Shown piece by piece: positions 21,470 through 33,931 of a DNA stretch of 64,000 nt. Each line of letters starts with the position of its first letter. Within the stretch, counting starts at the first letter, position 1. This stretch comes from Planococcus citri. Taxonomy: Eukaryota; Arthropoda; Insecta; Hemiptera; Pseudococcidae. Made by a program: the position numbers and the translations under genes. Location of the stretch: assembly GCF_950023065.1 (NCBI RefSeq), contig NC_088679.1:14384001-14448000 (forward strand), in the 5' to 3' direction. The notes under the pieces are model-generated. The model had not been told where the DNA came from. It saw only the letters and a program-made list of their open reading frames with translations, and did no database searches.

Positions 21470-24404
21470 TTAGGGAACCTCTTGAGGTGTCGCACTCCGA
21501 TTTGAACGGGACCGCGATTTTTGGAAAGAACATGGTCTAAAACTCCCAAAACCAAATTTTCAGCTGTCCAAGTTCATTTTTCGATTTTTGGCGAATTTTT
21601 GAAAATTCGAAATTGACTGTTTTTGACGATTTATGCTTTTTTTTTTAAAGTACGTACCTACTTGATCAGTAAAAATGGTCAAAATAAGTCCCAAAACTAA
21701 TATTAATTACCCAAATCCAAATTTTACCATCTCCAGCCATTCTGGAGCCTCCAACCCGATTTTTCAATTTCTCCAGAATTTTGAATTTGTTCCAGAATAG
21801 TCCGGCATAATACAATAGGAGTAATTGCACCCCCCCCCCCCCCCCGCCGATACTCCGGGACAACATTTTTCTTAAAGGGGACATCCTAAGGAACATTTTA
21901 AAGCAAATTTGCCAGAAAAAAAGTTGGCCTTACTTACAAAATGGCGGCCATTTTGATTGACAGGTCAGCCAAAATCGCAGATTTCGCGTTTTAACATAGG
22001 ACTTGCACGGACTTTTTTAAACTTTACAAAGGTAGATCGAAAGATCATGCAAAAATTTATCACCTGTCAAAATTTCAAGTGCTAAAGTGCGTTTTTCGAT
22101 TTTTGGTGAATTTTTGAAAATCGAATTTAGGCCAAAAATGGGGGAAAAAATCAAAATTTTACCAAATTGACCAAGAAAGCGGAAATTTGGGATATACCCT
22201 ATTTTCGACATGTCAAATCGATTGGAAACGGTTTCAACCCGTTTTGAGCAGTTCTGGAGCCTCCAGCAGATTTTTGAAACTCGAAATTCTCACAAAATTC
22301 CATCAAATTGCAGTTGTACAGCTAAAATTTATTCTAAAAACTAATTTCAATACGCTACGAAGTACTGCAGGTAAATTTCAAGTCGTTTTGGATCCTCCAG
22401 CGACTTTTTGAAAATTCTTGAAGCCTCCAGCAGATTTTTGAAACATTAAATTTTCACAAAATCGTCAAATGGAGATGGAAAGCTGAAATTTACTCTACAC
22501 TCCAATTTTAACAACCTCTGAAAACGACTTCTGCTGGATTTCAAGTCATTTTAGAGCCTCCAACGACTTTTTTGAAAATTACTGGAGCCTCCAGTAGATT
22601 TTTGAGACTTGAAATTTCCCCAAAATATCATCAAACTAAGATGGAGAGTCGAAATTCATTCTGCAAACTAATTTCAATACGCTACGAAGTTGACTGCTGG
22701 TGAATTTCAAGTCGTTTTGGAGCCTCCAGCAATTTTTTGAAAGGTTGTATGACGTATTTTTGGAAAATTGAAATTTCCTAAAAGTAGCTGGAAGCTTCAA
22801 AACCATTTGAAACCACCATGTCATCTGCGAAGTAAATTTCAGCTGGCCAACTCCATTTGAATTAATGTTGGGGAAATTTCAAGTTTCAAAAATGTACTGG
22901 AGGCTCCAGTAATTTTCAAAAAAGTGGCTGGAGGCCCTAAAATGACTTGAACCCACATGAAGTCGTCTTCAGAGGGTGTTAAAATTGGAGTGTAGAGTAA
23001 ATTTCAGATTTCCATCTTCATTTGATGAAATTTTGTGAAAATTTAAAATGTCAAAAATCTGCTGGAAGCTTCAGGAATTTTCAAAAAGTCGCTGGAAGAT
23101 CCAAAACGACTTGAAATTCACCAGCAGTCAACTTCGTAGCGTATTGAAATTAGTTTTTAGAATAAATTTTAGCTTTACAACTCCAATTTGATAGAATTTT
23201 GTGGGAATTTCGAGTTTCAAAAATCTGCTGGAGGCTCCAGAACTGCTCAAAACGGGTTGAAACCGTTTCCAATCGATTTGGCATGTCGAAAATAGGGTAT
23301 ATCCCAAATTTCAGCTTTCTTGGTCAATTTGGTAAAATTTTGATTTTTTCCCTCATTTTTGGCCTAAATTCGATTTTCAAAAATTCACCAAAAATCGAAA
23401 AACGCATTTTAGCACTTGAAATTTTGGCAGGTGATAAATTTTTGCATGATCTTTCGATCTACCTTTGTAAAGTTTGAAAAAGTTCGTGCAAGTCCTATGT
23501 TTAAACGCAAAAATCTGCGATTTCGGCTGACCTGTCAATCAAAATGGCCGCCATTTTGTAAGTAAGGTCAACTTTTTTTTTGGCAAGTTTGCTTTAAAAT
23601 GTTTCTTAGGATGTCCCCTTTAAGAAAAATACTGTCCCGGAGGATCGGCAGGGGGGGTGTGCAATTACTCCTATTGTCATATGCCGGACTAGAAGGCGTG
23701 AATATGAAGTAGGGGCAGCTAAAAATCGAGTTTTACATTACACTCGACCTGTTTAACGAGTTTATTCACATTCGAGCCGATTTTGAGAGTGACACCTCAA
23801 GAGTGGTTTTTTGAGGTGTCACTCTCGCTCCAAAACGTCTGGAAATGGTAGAATTTGCGCTCCGGTGGTTATTTCTTGAAGAAATACTGCGGTTAGCACA
23901 AATTTCAAAAATTTACTCACATACGGTTATCTTTAGTTTTTTTAATTTTGAATGCTGGTCAAAAAACCACTCTTGAGATGTGACTCCCAAAATCGGCTCA
24001 AATGTAGATAAAATCGTTGAACGGGTCGAGTATAATACACATCTCGATTTTTAGCTGTCCAACTTCATTATTCACGCCTTCTGGAACAAATTCTAAATTC
24101 TGGAGAAATTGAAAAATCGCGCTGTAGGCTCCAGAATTGCTGGAAATGGTAAAATTTGGATTTGGGTAATTAATATTAGTTTTGGGACTTATTTTGACCA
24201 TTTTTACTAATCATGTAGGTACGTACTTTTAAAAAAAGCATAAATCGCCAAAAACAGTCAATTTTGAATTTTCAAAAATTCGTCAAAAATCGAAAAATCA
24301 ACTTGAGCAGCTGAAAATTTGGTTTTGAGGGTTTTAGACTATGCTCTTTCCAGAAATCGCGGTCCCGTTCAAATCGAAGTGTGACACCTCAAGAGGTTCC
24401 CTTG
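21470..24404. mobile_element. Foldback element, CAAGGGAACCTCTTGAGG family, containing another foldback
   Basis: The left arm (from AGGGAACCTCTTGAGGTGTC, its first bases altered) matches the inverted right arm, which ends GACACCTCAAGAGGTTCCCTTG at 24404. The arms share GAACGGGACCGCGATTTTTGG and the AATTGACTGTTTTTG block. Foldback copy B (21798-23691) is inserted into the left arm. Taking it out restores CCAGAA-GGCGTGAATATGAAG, as in the related copy at about 30958. No coding capacity and no clear terminal duplication. Confidence 0.75.
21798..23691. mobile_element. Foldback element copy B (TAGTCCGGC family), 3-bp duplication GAA
   Basis: It starts TAGTCCGGCATAATACAATA and ends GCCGGACTA. Flanks are GAA on both sides (21795-21797 and 23692-23694). 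The intact paralogous target CTCCAGAAGGCGTGAATATG exists at about 30956, which proves the insertion and its 3-bp duplication. The spacer is in the opposite orientation to copies A and C. Arms carry the same blocks as copy A, including CAAAATGGCGGCCATTTTG. Confidence 0.88.
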
Positions 24405-24475
24405 TCAGATTGATTCCGCTTCGGCAGTCGCAATATTTATGTCGAAATAACTCGTTATACAACTTTGTTTTCGGT

Positions 24476-24791
24476 TTTACGTATCTATACCGGTTGAAAA
24501 AGTTGAAAACCCCCTTTCACTCGATGAAATGAACGTCATCACAAAGAAATCAGAATTCGAAAAAACTCAATTTTCAATTCCAAACATCAAAAAAGTTTAA
24601 ATTTATTCAGTTGGCTCACTTTGACCTCTTTCTGACCTATTTCATGAAAAAGTTGATAAAAATTACACTAATAGCAAAAAAATATTAAATTTTGTTTATT
24701 TTTTCAATTCACTCAGAATTTTGATTTTTTTTATGAGTTCATTTCATCGTGTGGAAGGGGTTTTTCAACTTTTTCAACTGGTACGTAAAAA
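24476..24791. mobile_element. Short inverted-repeat (MITE-like) element
   Basis: GGTTGAAAAAGTTGAAAA..CCCCTTTCACTCGATGAAATGAAC on the left (about 24491-24534) is matched inverted by GTTCATTTCATCGTGTGGAAGGGG..TTTTTCAACTTTTTCAACTGG on the right (about 24735-24780), with TTTTACGTA at both outer edges. No coding capacity. Confidence 0.6.
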
Positions 24792-25372
24792 TAGGGATCG
24801 AATGGGCCAACTTCACCAATCAAAACTCTTTTTCATGTTTTAAAACAAAAAATCGAACTTTTTCGCAAACTTTTAACCCTCCCAAAAAAAAAGTAAATAA
24901 AATGTAAGTTTTAAAAATTTATGAGGTCCGATGAACGGAATAGAAAAATATATAAACAATGATAAAAACGAAAAATCCGTTACCAATAACCATAAAATAT
25001 GAAATTATCACAGGCTTAAATATCTAATTGTAAATTATGAGGCTAAAAATCCCAAAACTACGGTGAACAACCCAAAGGATGATAGAATATGTGATCTTGA
25101 AGAAACCCTCCAAAATTGGGATAATAGGAATGGCCAAAAATTTTAAACAGACAAAAAAAATTGAAAATCTTCAACATGCACATGATAGCTTCTCAGACTA
25201 CTGATCACTCAAAGTGATTAAGACAATGTTTTCACAGATTATGTAAATGACTCTTACTACATCCAAACCTGAGACTTCCAACATTAAAAAATGCATAATT
25301 ATATAAAAGACTCGAAACATAAGTATTCTAAAACCTAAAAATTACTTTAAATATTCGGGTAACCATAAACTC

Positions 25373-28300
25373 TCAATACTTTATCACAGGTACGCCTTTT
25401 GGAACTTTGCCACCAACATCGTACAGAACTTCTTGAACAATTCCATCTTTGGAAGCTTTAATGACAAGCTAAAGAGACAGAATGAAACCCAAGTAAGTAA
25501 TTACAAATCGTCGAGCTACGTCTACAGTATACGATAATCTTTCAACCGTGAAAATATTACCTCCATTTTCATAGCAATCACAATCATGACGGCATCACCT
25601 GCTGATATTTTATCGCCAACTTTAACTAGAATCTTGTTAACAATACCGGGCATTGGTGATACAGCGTCATTAACGTTTACATTGGTGGTCTTTTCGGTCA
25701 ATTTAGAGCGCCATATTTCAAAACTAAACGTTCCATTCTGAGAAAAATAGCAGAGATTATTGAAAATTCGGCTTGATTTCAGCATATTAGTAATATTTTC
25801 GCTTACTTGAGTGAAAATATGTATAAAATCGTCTTCGAAATGAATATTACATTTCGTTACCATATCAGCGAAATGGCTCACTAATGACGTTCTGTTATGG
25901 GGATTTTTTTCGAGTACTCCTTCGACGTGGTATATCTCATCAGAACCGTTGATTTGAATCGTATACGAGTTGGATTTATTGTACGTTATTTTCAAATTGT
26001 AATCTGGAAAATATATAAATTAATTGAACTTATCACGATCAAATGTACTGTGTACGTGACTTGTGTTCGTGTCATTTATCTATTCGTACCTTTGCCAGCG
26101 TTTCCGATCATTTTCAAGTCTCTAGTAAAAAGATGATTTACTCTGAATCCTCGTAAAGTCAAAAACGGATCGTATGGATCACCAGACTGCGCTGCTTTTT
26201 CGATGCTTAATTCATTTTCACGTAATATTAATCCTAAAGCAGCCTGGGAAAAAATAATTAAAACCAATAAAAATTTGTCAACATCGTTCGTGGTTCGTAG
26301 CTGAAATAATCAATCACTTACCTGGACTATTTCTTCGGGTTTGGGTTCTAGTCTTTGCAAAAGGTCCTCTTTATTTGAATCAATAAAACTAGTATCAATT
26401 TTTCCATCGAGTAAGTTACGATTGGAGCATAATTTCGATAAAAATTCCAGATTCGTATTCAAACCAACGATCTGTAAGTTGACATACAATCTTGGTGAAA
26501 AATCATTATTAGCTATACCAAAATAACTTCGTTTCATTTTCTGATCATAAAACGAGCACAGAAAAATCAAAATACTTTTAACATAAGGCAAACTTCAGAA
26601 CTTACATGGCATTCTAATAGTTTCGAATGTAGCTTAGCAAACGCTTCACTACGTGTTTCTGCCCAAACGACTAATTTGGCAATCATCGGATCGTAGTGTA
26701 CAGATACTTCGTCATTTTCACGAACCCCTGATCAAACATTACAAAATTAGAATTCGTAGATGTTGATTTTTAATCGAACAAAGAGTAATTTCAAGTCAAA
26801 AAGCTTACCAGTTTCTACTCGTACACCATCCGATTGTTCAGGCAAGTTGAGATAAGAAAGATGTCCAGCGCTGGGTAAAAATCCACTGTAGGTGTCTTCT
26901 GCATAAATTCTAGCTTCGACGGAATGTCCTTTCAGAGGTATTTGGTCTTGTTTTAAAGGCAACTCTTCACCACTAGCCACCTAAATAATAAATTAAAATG
27001 ATATCACTTCTTGAAACGAGTCCATGGGCAAAAAAACACGCTGATCAATTCAGTAATCAACGATGAAAGCTTACTCTAATTTGCCATTCCACTAAATCGG
27101 TCCCGGTAATCATCTCAGTAATGGGATGTTCTACTTGAAGTCTGGTGTTCATCTCCATAAAATAAAAATTATTGGTCGGTTCGTCGTAGATGAACTCTAC
27201 AGTCCCTGCTCCCACATAATTGACAGCTTTAGCTGCACGAACTGCAGCCGAACCGATTTGCTCTCTCAGTATGGAATCAATTCTAGGCTATAATGATACA
27301 CATAAGTATTTTAGATTATAAAATATTAGTACTTCATCTTGATTGATACGTTCTCAGATGAATAAACTAACCGCCGGAGCTTCTTCGATAACTTTTTGAT
27401 GTCGTCGTTGAATACTGCAGTCTCGTTCGTTTAAATGAACACAGTTACCGTACTGATCGGCGAACACTTGTACTTCTACGTGTCTCGGAGCCTGGATGTA
27501 TTTCTCCAGTAGAACGTTTTCGTCTCCGAACGAACTCAACGATTCTCTTCGAGCAGATTCCAGCTGCGATATGAAATCGTCTTCTCGTAAACTAATTCTC
27601 ATACCCTAAAAATCATAATCAAACAGCAAAATTACGATACACGAATATTCATTTGTTTAATTATAATAGTTCTGAGTTTGCAAAATGAACTAATTACTTT
27701 GCCACCGCCCCCTAAAATCGCTTTGATCATGACGGGGAATCCAATCTTACCAGCTTCTAATCGTAGAACCGAGTTATCTTGGTCTTCGGCGTGATAACCG
27801 GGAATTACAGGTACTCCAGCTTCGGACATGATTCTTTTCGAAGTACTGTATCGAATCAAAACGAATAATCAATACGATCGCAATAAATTAAAAATCTGTA
27901 GTTTCGAAGCATTACCTTTTAATTCCCATATCTCTGATAGCACTGGCAGGAGGGCCAATGAACACTAAACCGTTTCGTTCACAGAATTCGGCAAAAGTTG
28001 CATTTTCTGATAAAAATCCGTAACCTGGATGGACGGCATCGCAGTTGGTATTTTTAGCTAGACTGATCAATTTGTTCTGATTGAGGTAACTTTGACTGGA
28101 CGGAGCTGGACCGATGCAGTAAGCTTCGTCAGACTGTGACATTAAAATTGAAACGTTTATTAATACACAAAAGCTATGTATTCCATTTATAATCAACAAG
28201 TGACTGAGGAGAAATTACATCATGAACAGCAGAGTGAACTAAGATAATTACCTCTAATACATTACGAGCATTACGATCCACTTCGCTATAAACTGATACA

Positions 28301-28392
28301 GTTTTGATGCCCAATTTTCTGGCTGAACGTATGATACGACAAGCGATTTCGCCACGATTGGCTATCAATATTTTGGATATATTTTTTTTCAT
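25373..28392 (-). CDS. MCCC1: 3-methylcrotonyl-CoA carboxylase alpha (biotin-carrying) subunit
   Basis: Twelve exons join in phase to a 673-residue protein: 28392-28252, 28133-27916, 27845-27698, 27605-27372, 27287-27075, 26980-26809, 26727-26606, 26471-26322, 26243-26090, 26003-25807, 25737-25561, 25468-25373. The enzyme carboxylates 3-methylcrotonyl-CoA in leucine breakdown, normally in the mitochondrial matrix. Visible parts are the biotin carboxylase start KILIANRGEIACRI (residues 7-20), the ATP-grasp loop GGGGKGM (165-171), EMNTRLQVEHP (292-302), and the biotinyl domain with AMKM, whose Lys640 takes biotin. For exon 8 I chose the acceptor at 26472. A continuous open frame upstream would add about 23 residues not found in the family. 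The first exon has an in-frame stop five codons before the ATG, so no transit peptide is encoded in it. Confidence 0.95.
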
Positions 28393-29480
28393 TTCTTCGT
28401 ATATTTAGAAACCTTTGAAAACAAAACATACTGAAATGAGCTGTTTACCTTCAACACCAGCTAACAAATTTGGTAAAAACTTGTACAACGAATGAATTCA
28501 ACAAAATTTACCTACTGAAAAGAGTGCTTCGGTGCTTCCTTAGATCGTCACATTCGCGTTAAATCAGGGATATGCCTTTACCGGTTAAATTGATTCAAGT
28601 ACAGCTGATACTAACTGATAACTCAATATATATTTAGTACTCGTTTGTATGCATAATTCGACGGTACAATGGTGAGAAAAAACGTCCAACTTTAGTGGTT
28701 TGCTAATTGACTGTATGATTAGGTACTGATTAAAAATATCAACCACCTGTTCGTTGTAGAAACAGTTTCATAATTACCTCTGCTCGATGAGTTTCACTCT
28801 CAGCTCCTCTGATCTTTCGTTGGACAGATTCGTGTACCTTTCTGAATAATATAAAAAGGTTCAATGATGAGTAAATCCTCAGAAAAGTATCATTATACCG
28901 ACCATACGAAAGTCTATAAATAATCTAAACTGAAAATTAGAATTGATAAAAAAACAAACACAATCGAAAAGTTTCCTCGAATAAGGGCCTAAGATGAAAC
29001 ATTTCTTTCTGTATTTAACTTTTCGATGTACGTATCACTCACATGAAGTTCCTTCTGAAAATCTTTCGGTTTAAATTAATGAAATTATCGATACACTGTA
29101 ATGTTATTCATCAGTCCAATACCTACGTATCTGTAGTTGGTATTGATCAGTCGAATTCATTCTGTGTATAAACGAATTTCTCCGGTGACCAGTGTTCGAA
29201 GTAACCTCCTCAAAATCCACTAATTACTAGTTTTATTTATTTGAACGCAGACTCCAAAATATGTTACATTTTAGATGCTTCAATTTTTTTATCCCAGAGG
29301 TTCAATTAGGTATTCGGAAAGCCCTTATTCGAGGGATTCTTTCGTTCCTTCATTCCTTATCACTCAGCTTTGTGCTGTACTAATCGTAAGCAACGGAGCA
29401 CGGTAGTAAAACAAACAACTATCTTACTATAATTAAAACACTCAGATAAGATTACGATATGGTACAAAAGAAACAATATT
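28393..29480. other. Upstream region of MCCC1 and 3' side of NOL9
   Basis: It holds the presumed MCCC1 promoter and the end of the NOL9 transcript. A 64-nt segment at 28778-28841 (minus) is bounded by AG and GTAATT and reads YTNLSNERSEELRVKLIEQ, but it joins nothing in phase here. No other gene is seen. Confidence 0.4.
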
Positions 29481-29486
29481 TTTATT
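29481..29486 (-). terminator. Candidate NOL9 polyadenylation signal AATAAA
   Basis: AATAAA on the minus strand lies 82 nt downstream of the NOL9 stop codon. This is a normal position for a cleavage/polyadenylation signal. Confidence 0.5.
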
Positions 29487-29567
29487 AAAAAGTTGCAATA
29501 ATGTATTCAACACAAATAATAGGTACAGAACACAGATAATGAAAATAAATCACAGCTTTCGCATCCA

Positions 29568-32500
29568 TCAACCTGTTGAATGTTTATCATACATTCGTAT
29601 TCTACTACTACTCTTTCTAATTATTTTATTCAAATGCGAAGAACCGATTTGAGCCATATAGGGTATGTTCCCTTTAACATTACCATTTCGAACGTTGTAT
29701 ACAGAACTGGGTAACTGAATAGTAGATGCCATAAATATGACGTTCACTTGCACCAATTCTGCTTCACTCACTGGGGTAACGATACATATTTCTTCATCTT
29801 TGAAACTAACTCCTCTGACGATTCCTGTAAGTTCAAATACGATTAATGACCGATTTTATTTATACCAAAGTGGCAGGGACGACGCGAAAAGGGAGCTAGG
29901 GGTGACAGCCTTCCCTCCTCCGGTGTTCCGCGAAAGTTGGGAAAATACAAAAATTCCAACAATATTTTATTTTAGATTCAGATTTTTTTAAAATTGAAAT
30001 TTTTTGGAATTGGAATCTCCAAGTTTATTCATCTGGGCAATCACCAGATATAAAGGAAAAATTTTAATTTCTCTATTGAAATTGTAATAATAAAACAAAG
30101 CTTGAAAAATGATGATCGTCGAGTGAGCCACCCACAAAACCAAATGTCATAAAAAAGGAGAAGAAATAATCAAGGAACATCGCAAAATTGAAGTACATAA
30201 AATATCTCAAATAAAAATTGATTAAAGTGTTTCTGAATCTATGATTTTCCCAACTTTTTATATTGCAATATGTAGTTGGAAATCTGGAAGAATGTCTGAA
30301 ATTGTATCCAGATTCCAGTTTTATCGGCGAAATCGTCAATTTTCCGACAAAATCACCGAGCTGTTCTCAAAATTCTTCGTTTTTTCAAAAGCTCTTGCCT
30401 TCATTTTGCTCTACTCGGGCTAAATTGTTGTAACTGTTCACATCAAAACTATACTGCTGTTTTGCTTCTTGAAATTGCAAATTTTGAACAGCTTTGCCAA
30501 TTTAGTTTTCTTTTTCACGCTTACAATTTCAAAAAAAAAAAACTATTGATGAAATTTTTTAAAAATTCAGATCAAGAAAACCGAATTTTTACATTAAATT
30601 TGATGTTGTTCGGGCCAATTTGATCCTCTTCTACTGACAAGGGAACTTCTTGAGGTGTCACACTCAGATTTGAACGGGACCGCGATTTTTGGAAAGAGCA
30701 TAGTCTAAAACCCTCAAAACCAAATTTTCAGCTGCCCAAGTTCATTTTTCGATTTTTGGCGAATTTTTGAAAATTCGAAATTGACTGTTTCTGGCGATTT
30801 ATGCGTTTTTTAAAAAAAAGTACGTACTTGATCAATAAAGATGGTCAAAATAAGTCCCAAAACTAATATTAATTACCCAAATCCAAATTTCACCATTTCC
30901 AGCCATTCTGGAGCCTCCAGCGCGATATTTTCAATTTCTCCAGAATTTTGAATTTTCTCCAGAAGGCGTGAATATGAAGTTGAGTAGATAAAAATCGAAT
31001 TATATATTACACTCGACCTGTTTAACGAGTTTAATGAGCTGATTATGAGAGTGACACCTCAAAAGTGGCTTTTTGCCAGCTTTTTTCAAAATTAAAAAAA
31101 AATCCAAAAAAACAAAAGTTTCCGGTTTGTGTGGAAATTTTTGAAATTGACGCGAATCACTGTATTTTGTCCAAAACTAACCCCCCGAATGCAAATTTCT
31201 GAATTTCCAGCCATTCTGAAGCCTCCAGCGCGATTTTTCAATTTCTCCAGAAGGCGTGACTAGAGTGACACCTCAAGAGTGGTTTTATAAGGTGTCACTC
31301 TCGCTCCAAAACGGCTGGAAATGGTAGAATTTGCGCTCCGAGGGTTAGTTCTTCAAGAAATACAGCAATTCGCGCGAATTTCGAAAATTTCTGTACAAAA
31401 CGGGAAACTTTTGATTTTTTGGATTTTTTAATTTTGAAAAAAGTTGGTCAAGAACCCACTTTTGAGGCGTCACTCTCAAAATCGGCTCAAATAAGGATAA
31501 ACTCGTTAAACAGGTCGAGTGTAATATACAACTCGATTTTTAGCTGCCCATTTTCATATTCACGCTTTCTGAAGAAAATTCGAAGGCTCCAGAATCGCTG
31601 GAAATTGTTAAATTTGGATTTGTGGGATCTTTGGGGTTAGTTTCGGACAAAATATAGCGATTCGCGTGAATTTCAAAAATTTCCACACAAACGAGAAATT
31701 TTTGATTTCTTGGATATTTTAATTTTGAAAAAAGCTGGTCAAAAAACCACTTTTGAGGTGTCACTCTCAAAATCGGCTCAAATGTGGATAAACTCGTTAA
31801 ACAGGTCGAGTTTAATATACAACTCGATTTTTAGCTGCCCAACTTCATATTCACGCCTTCTGGAGAAAATGAAAAATCGCGCTGGAGGCTCCAGAATGGC
31901 TGGAAATTGTGAAATTTGAATTTGGGTAATTAATATTAGATTTGGGACCCATTTTCACCATTTTAATTGATCAAGTACGTACTTTTTAAAAAAACGCATA
32001 AATTGCCAAAAACAGTCAATTTCGAATTTTCAAAAATTCGCCAAAAATCGAAAAATGAACTTAATTTTCAGTCATATCAAGTTGAAAATTTTAGGAGCCC
32101 CCCCCCCCAATAGAAAAACCACTTCGCTACGTCCCTGCCAAGTGGATTGGAGATACCACCTCATACTCACCGAACCCTTTGAATTCAACGAGCTTTGGTT
32201 CTTCTTCGTAACATAAACCAATCAAAGTTGCATTCAAGGCGATCATTTTAGCTATCATATTCAATTCGACGGCCTCGTCATTGGCGGTAATCATGAGACG
32301 AATATCATTCAGAGGAAATCTACAGATATCATACAATAAAAACGTAGAATATTTGACGATATAGAAGGAATACATTATATGTATTTCAATAAATTCATTT
32401 TACTTGTAAGGCGAGCAATCGGTGAAAATGGGTTTTTCTGGATTCAACATTTCGTAAAAATATGATAAAACAACCAATTCACGTTTCTTGGCCGGACTAA

Positions 32501-33931
32501 TACCTCTAAAAAAAATATTATTTATAAGAAAAATAATTTCAACTCGAACGAATCTTACTACACATGGCAGTGCACTTACGATGTCGAAGGATCGAACGTT
32601 CCATACGCATTCGTCGATACAGAAGGAATCACGTGCAATTTGTAATTTAACGATTGTTGAACAACTCGATCATTATTTGAGATGAATTCTTTCGTTAAAT
32701 TACTGGAGAAATTATCTTCTCTTTTTTTACTGTTTATTTGTATCACATCTGTTGGCTGAATTTCAGTGACTATTTGTTTCAACAGAGCAGTTCCCAAACC
32801 TGTAGAAGTGTTTCAATTAGTACTAAATTCTACATTTACCGTCGAGTAATCGTTTATTACTTTTAGTAAATCCCATCGTATTTATGAACCATGGTATATC
32901 ACGATAGGCTGCGACAGATGAACACAGTTGGATTATTTTTTTCACGTACTGCATGTACTGCTGCGAACAATCAGATACGGAAATGGCTCCCAAATAGAAA
33001 CTCCTGAAATAAATTAATCACGTTTTAGAGATAATCTTTCGATCAAATCTGATACATGAAATATTACACAATTGAAATAATTACTTGACTGGGGTAACGA
33101 GATGGCTAAAATTAGGTCCTAAGACAGGTTTCGTAACTAGTACAGCGCTCAAACATCCCATAACAGTGAATTCAGCTTGACCAGGATCGAAATCCAAAAC
33201 CAACACTTTCGAATTACTAGCGAGACTTTTATTTATCAAATACTTCAGAAGAGTTGACTTTCCAGCATTTTTTCCACCAGTAATGATCACTAAACGAAAT
33301 AAAATAAAAGTATATAAAAACGAGTTTTTTCAGAGAAAAAAAAATGTACTGTATACAATTCGAAGAGTACTTCGATACCTTTTTTTCCAGCTTTGATTAA
33401 CGTCGATCCAAAGTGAAGCCATTCTTGATGCGTTCTAATGGAATTATACTTAGGAAAGGCGTGACTACTATCGAACGAAATTACACTTTTTTCCAAAATT
33501 CTTTTCGAGTACAAAGGAGACTCTATGTAGCTTTCTAAATACTTTCCAAACAGCGTCGAACTTTCATCAGTTGTTATCAATAGTAAGTAAGTGGCAGATT
33601 CGAAAAATTGTGATACATTATCGATTATAGCATCGTTAAAATTGAACGATTTCAAGTAAGCTCGATTCAACGTCGTCTTGTTTTTGCTTTTATTCGAAAC
33701 TGGTGAAATCTTGAGCGAGAATTCCTTCGTCGAGTGTATCTTCACAGCATCCGAAGCTGCAGTCAGTTTCCATCCTAGGATTTCAAAGATACCAGTTATT
33801 ACTTTAATTGTAAATATTCCAGAAGTACCTATTTCAGTTTGAAGATCGGTACTGATCAAGGATGCGTTTTCAGTCACCGGTACAACTTTGAAGTTTGGGC
33901 TGACGAGTTCACCGACGGCGAATACTTCCAT
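29568..33931 (-). CDS. NOL9: Polynucleotide 5'-hydroxyl-kinase NOL9/Grc3
   Basis: Seven exons join in phase to 542 residues: 33931-33379, 33289-33085, 33003-32861, 32799-32580, 32505-32404, 32319-32171, 29824-29568. NOL9/Grc3 is a nucleolar ATP-dependent RNA kinase that works with the LAS1 endonuclease in removing ITS2 from pre-rRNA. The kinase P-loop GGKNAGKST is at residues 189-197. It is followed by VLVLDFDPGQAEFT (Walker B-like), the conserved PVLGPNFSHLVTPVK, INTMGFTKSLG and a C-terminal half with SPYKFPLNDI and IPYMAQIGSSHLNK. The protein starts at MEVFAVGEL; the frame is open slightly upstream but without an ATG. It is shorter than vertebrate NOL9, mostly at the N-terminus. Intron 6 is inflated by a 2.26-kb hAT element. 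Confidence 0.94.
29874..32137. mobile_element. hAT-type element in NOL9 intron 6, 8-bp target duplication
   Basis: The left end is CAGGGACGACGCGAA and the right end, read inward, is CAGGGACGTAGCGAAGTGG. Flanking octamers are CAAAGTGG (29866-29873) and CCAAGTGG (32138-32145), differing at one base. The terminus and duplication size fit hAT. No transposase survives. Much of the interior is a nested, partly truncated foldback of the CAAGGGAACC family. Confidence 0.8.
30649..32085. mobile_element. Nested CAAGGGAACC-family foldback, right end truncated
   Basis: It starts CAAGGGAACTTCTTGAGGTG with GAACGGGACCGCGATTTTTGG just inside, and the same blocks return inverted up to about 32060, where the last 70 bp of the arm are missing. 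The middle holds several copies of GAGTGACACCTCAAGAGTGG and its complement. No coding capacity. Confidence 0.7.

Noticed and set aside
28778..28841. Minus-strand 64-nt exon-like segment (YTNLSNERSEELRVKLIEQ)
   Set aside because: It has acceptable AG and GTAATT borders and coding look, but I could not join it in phase to MCCC1 or to any other exon, so no gene is claimed.
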